This document shows, piece by piece, positions 6,265-6,879 of a DNA stretch of 6,879 nucleotides. The stretch is from Planctomycetia bacterium (GTDB lineage Bacteria; Planctomycetota; Phycisphaerae; Phycisphaerales; SM1A02). A program made the position numbers and the translations under genes. The notes below the pieces were generated by a model. That model worked only from the letters and a program-made list of their open reading frames with translations. It was not told the DNA's origin and did not search any database. Within the stretch, counting starts at the first letter, position 1, and the number at the start of each line of letters is the position of its first letter. The stretch spans positions 1 to 6,879 of the forward strand of contig JAACEA010000272.1 in assembly GCA_009936695.1 (NCBI GenBank). Direction: 5' to 3'.

Positions 6265-6879
6265 ATGCTCGAACTCTTCTGGTCGGAATTTCTCGGTACC
6301 GCGGTGCTCGTCCTCCTTGGAAACGCCGTGGTCGCGAGCGTCGTCCTCAAGGGGTCGAAGGGAGAGGGCGCCGGCTGGCTCGCGATCGCGACCGGCTGGG
6401 CGTTCGCACTCTTCGTGGCCATCTGGGTCGCCGCCAAGAGCAACGCCCACCTCAATCCCGCCGTCTCGATCGGACTCGCGGTGATCGGGGAATTCGAGGC
6501 CTCGCGGGTCCCGCTCTACATCGCCGCCCAGTTCCTCGGCGCCGCCGCAGGTCAGTTCCTGGTGGTTCTTCACTTCTGGCCCCATTGGAAGGGGACGCTG
6601 GACGGCGACACCAAGCGAGCATGCTTCTGCACCGCGCCCGCGATCCGCGCCCCGATCTGGAACGCGGTCGGCGAAGCCATCGCCACCATGGTGCTGGTCT
6701 TCGGCGTGCTTTCCCTCGGCACTTCGCCATGGGAACGCGACATCGGCCAGATCACCGACGAATGGTCATGGTTCGCCTTCGGCATCGCGGGCCTCCTCTG
6801 GGCGATCGGCATCGGCCTCGGTGGAACGACGGGGTTCGCCATCAACCCCGCCCGTGATCTCGCGCCGAGAATCCTCCAT
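6265..6879 (+). CDS. glpF: Aquaglyceroporin / glycerol facilitator, MIP family (3' end outside window)
   Basis: The 205 residues present lack only the last part of the protein; the frame is still open at the window edge. The MIP fold is clear: N-terminus MLELFWSEFLGTAVLVLLGN, first NPA box in AHLNPAVS (Asn64), the loop PHWKGTLDGDTKRA typical of glycerol channels, and second NPA box in GFAINPARDLAPR (Asn194). Aligned with E. coli GlpF, the selectivity-filter residues Trp48, Gly191, Phe200 and Arg206 correspond to Trp45, Gly182, Phe191 and Arg197. Asp198 after NPAR is the usual glyceroporin mark, in contrast to water-only channels. It should passively conduct glycerol and similar small polyols across the inner membrane. 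The ATG fits the family's usual N-terminus, although no clear Shine-Dalgarno site precedes it. A glycerol kinase gene often neighbours glpF and may lie downstream, but that is outside the window. Confidence 0.93.
   Translation, partial: MLELFWSEFLGTAVLVLLGNAVVASVVLKGSKGEGAGWLAIATGWAFALFVAIWVAAKSNAHLNPAVSIGLAVIGEFEASRVPLYIAAQFLGAAAGQFLVVLHFWPHWKGTLDGDTKRACFCTAPAIRAPIWNAVGEAIATMVLVFGVLSLGTSPWERDIGQITDEWSWFAFGIAGLLWAIGIGLGGTTGFAINPARDLAPRILH

Noticed and set aside
1..6879. Search for CRISPR arrays, tandem repeats, tRNA/rRNA genes, prophage or defence genes
   Set aside because: No repeated units, no tRNA-like cloverleaf or rRNA stretches, and no mobile or defence protein motifs were seen on either strand.

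Overview
The window is GC-rich and gene-dense. It looks like a chromosomal segment from a planctomycete-type (PVC group) bacterium, possibly a Phycisphaerae-like lineage. The main pointer is the very large secreted protein at 101-3790. It joins a sugar-dehydrogenase-like beta-propeller, HEAT-like repeats, a PA14-like domain and a C-terminal haem c domain, an architecture typical of Planctomycetota and Verrucomicrobiota. This placement is an inference from protein architecture, not from a phylogenetic marker.

Layout. (1) Positions 1-107 hold the last codons of a + strand gene of unknown function. It meets the next gene tail to tail with a 7-base overlap. (2) Positions 101-3790 (-) encode the 1229-residue haem-binding putative dehydrogenase. 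(3) Positions 3890-5047 (-) encode an unrecognised 385-residue protein with two membrane helices flanking a four-cysteine zinc ribbon and a large C-terminal domain carrying a calcium-loop motif. (4) Positions 5048-5456 are a divergent intergenic region. It contains a sharply AT-rich 26-bp near-perfect palindrome laid over the spacer and -10 of a good sigma70-like promoter pointing at the next gene. (5) Positions 5457-6146 (+) encode a secreted YceI-family protein, followed by a strong rho-independent terminator. (6) From 6265 to the window end (+) runs an aquaglyceroporin (GlpF type), cut by the window edge and retaining the complete GlpF-type selectivity filter.

How the genes work together. 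No single pathway is evident. Three products are exported or envelope-anchored with likely periplasmic parts (haem dehydrogenase, zinc-ribbon membrane protein, YceI protein), and the fourth is an inner-membrane channel. The two minus-strand genes are separated by about 100 bases and need not be an operon. YceI and the glycerol channel are separated by a terminator and are probably independent units. No RNA genes, mobile elements, CRISPR arrays or defence systems were seen. The two points most worth a second look are the palindromic operator/promoter in front of yceI and the uncharacterised zinc-ribbon membrane protein.
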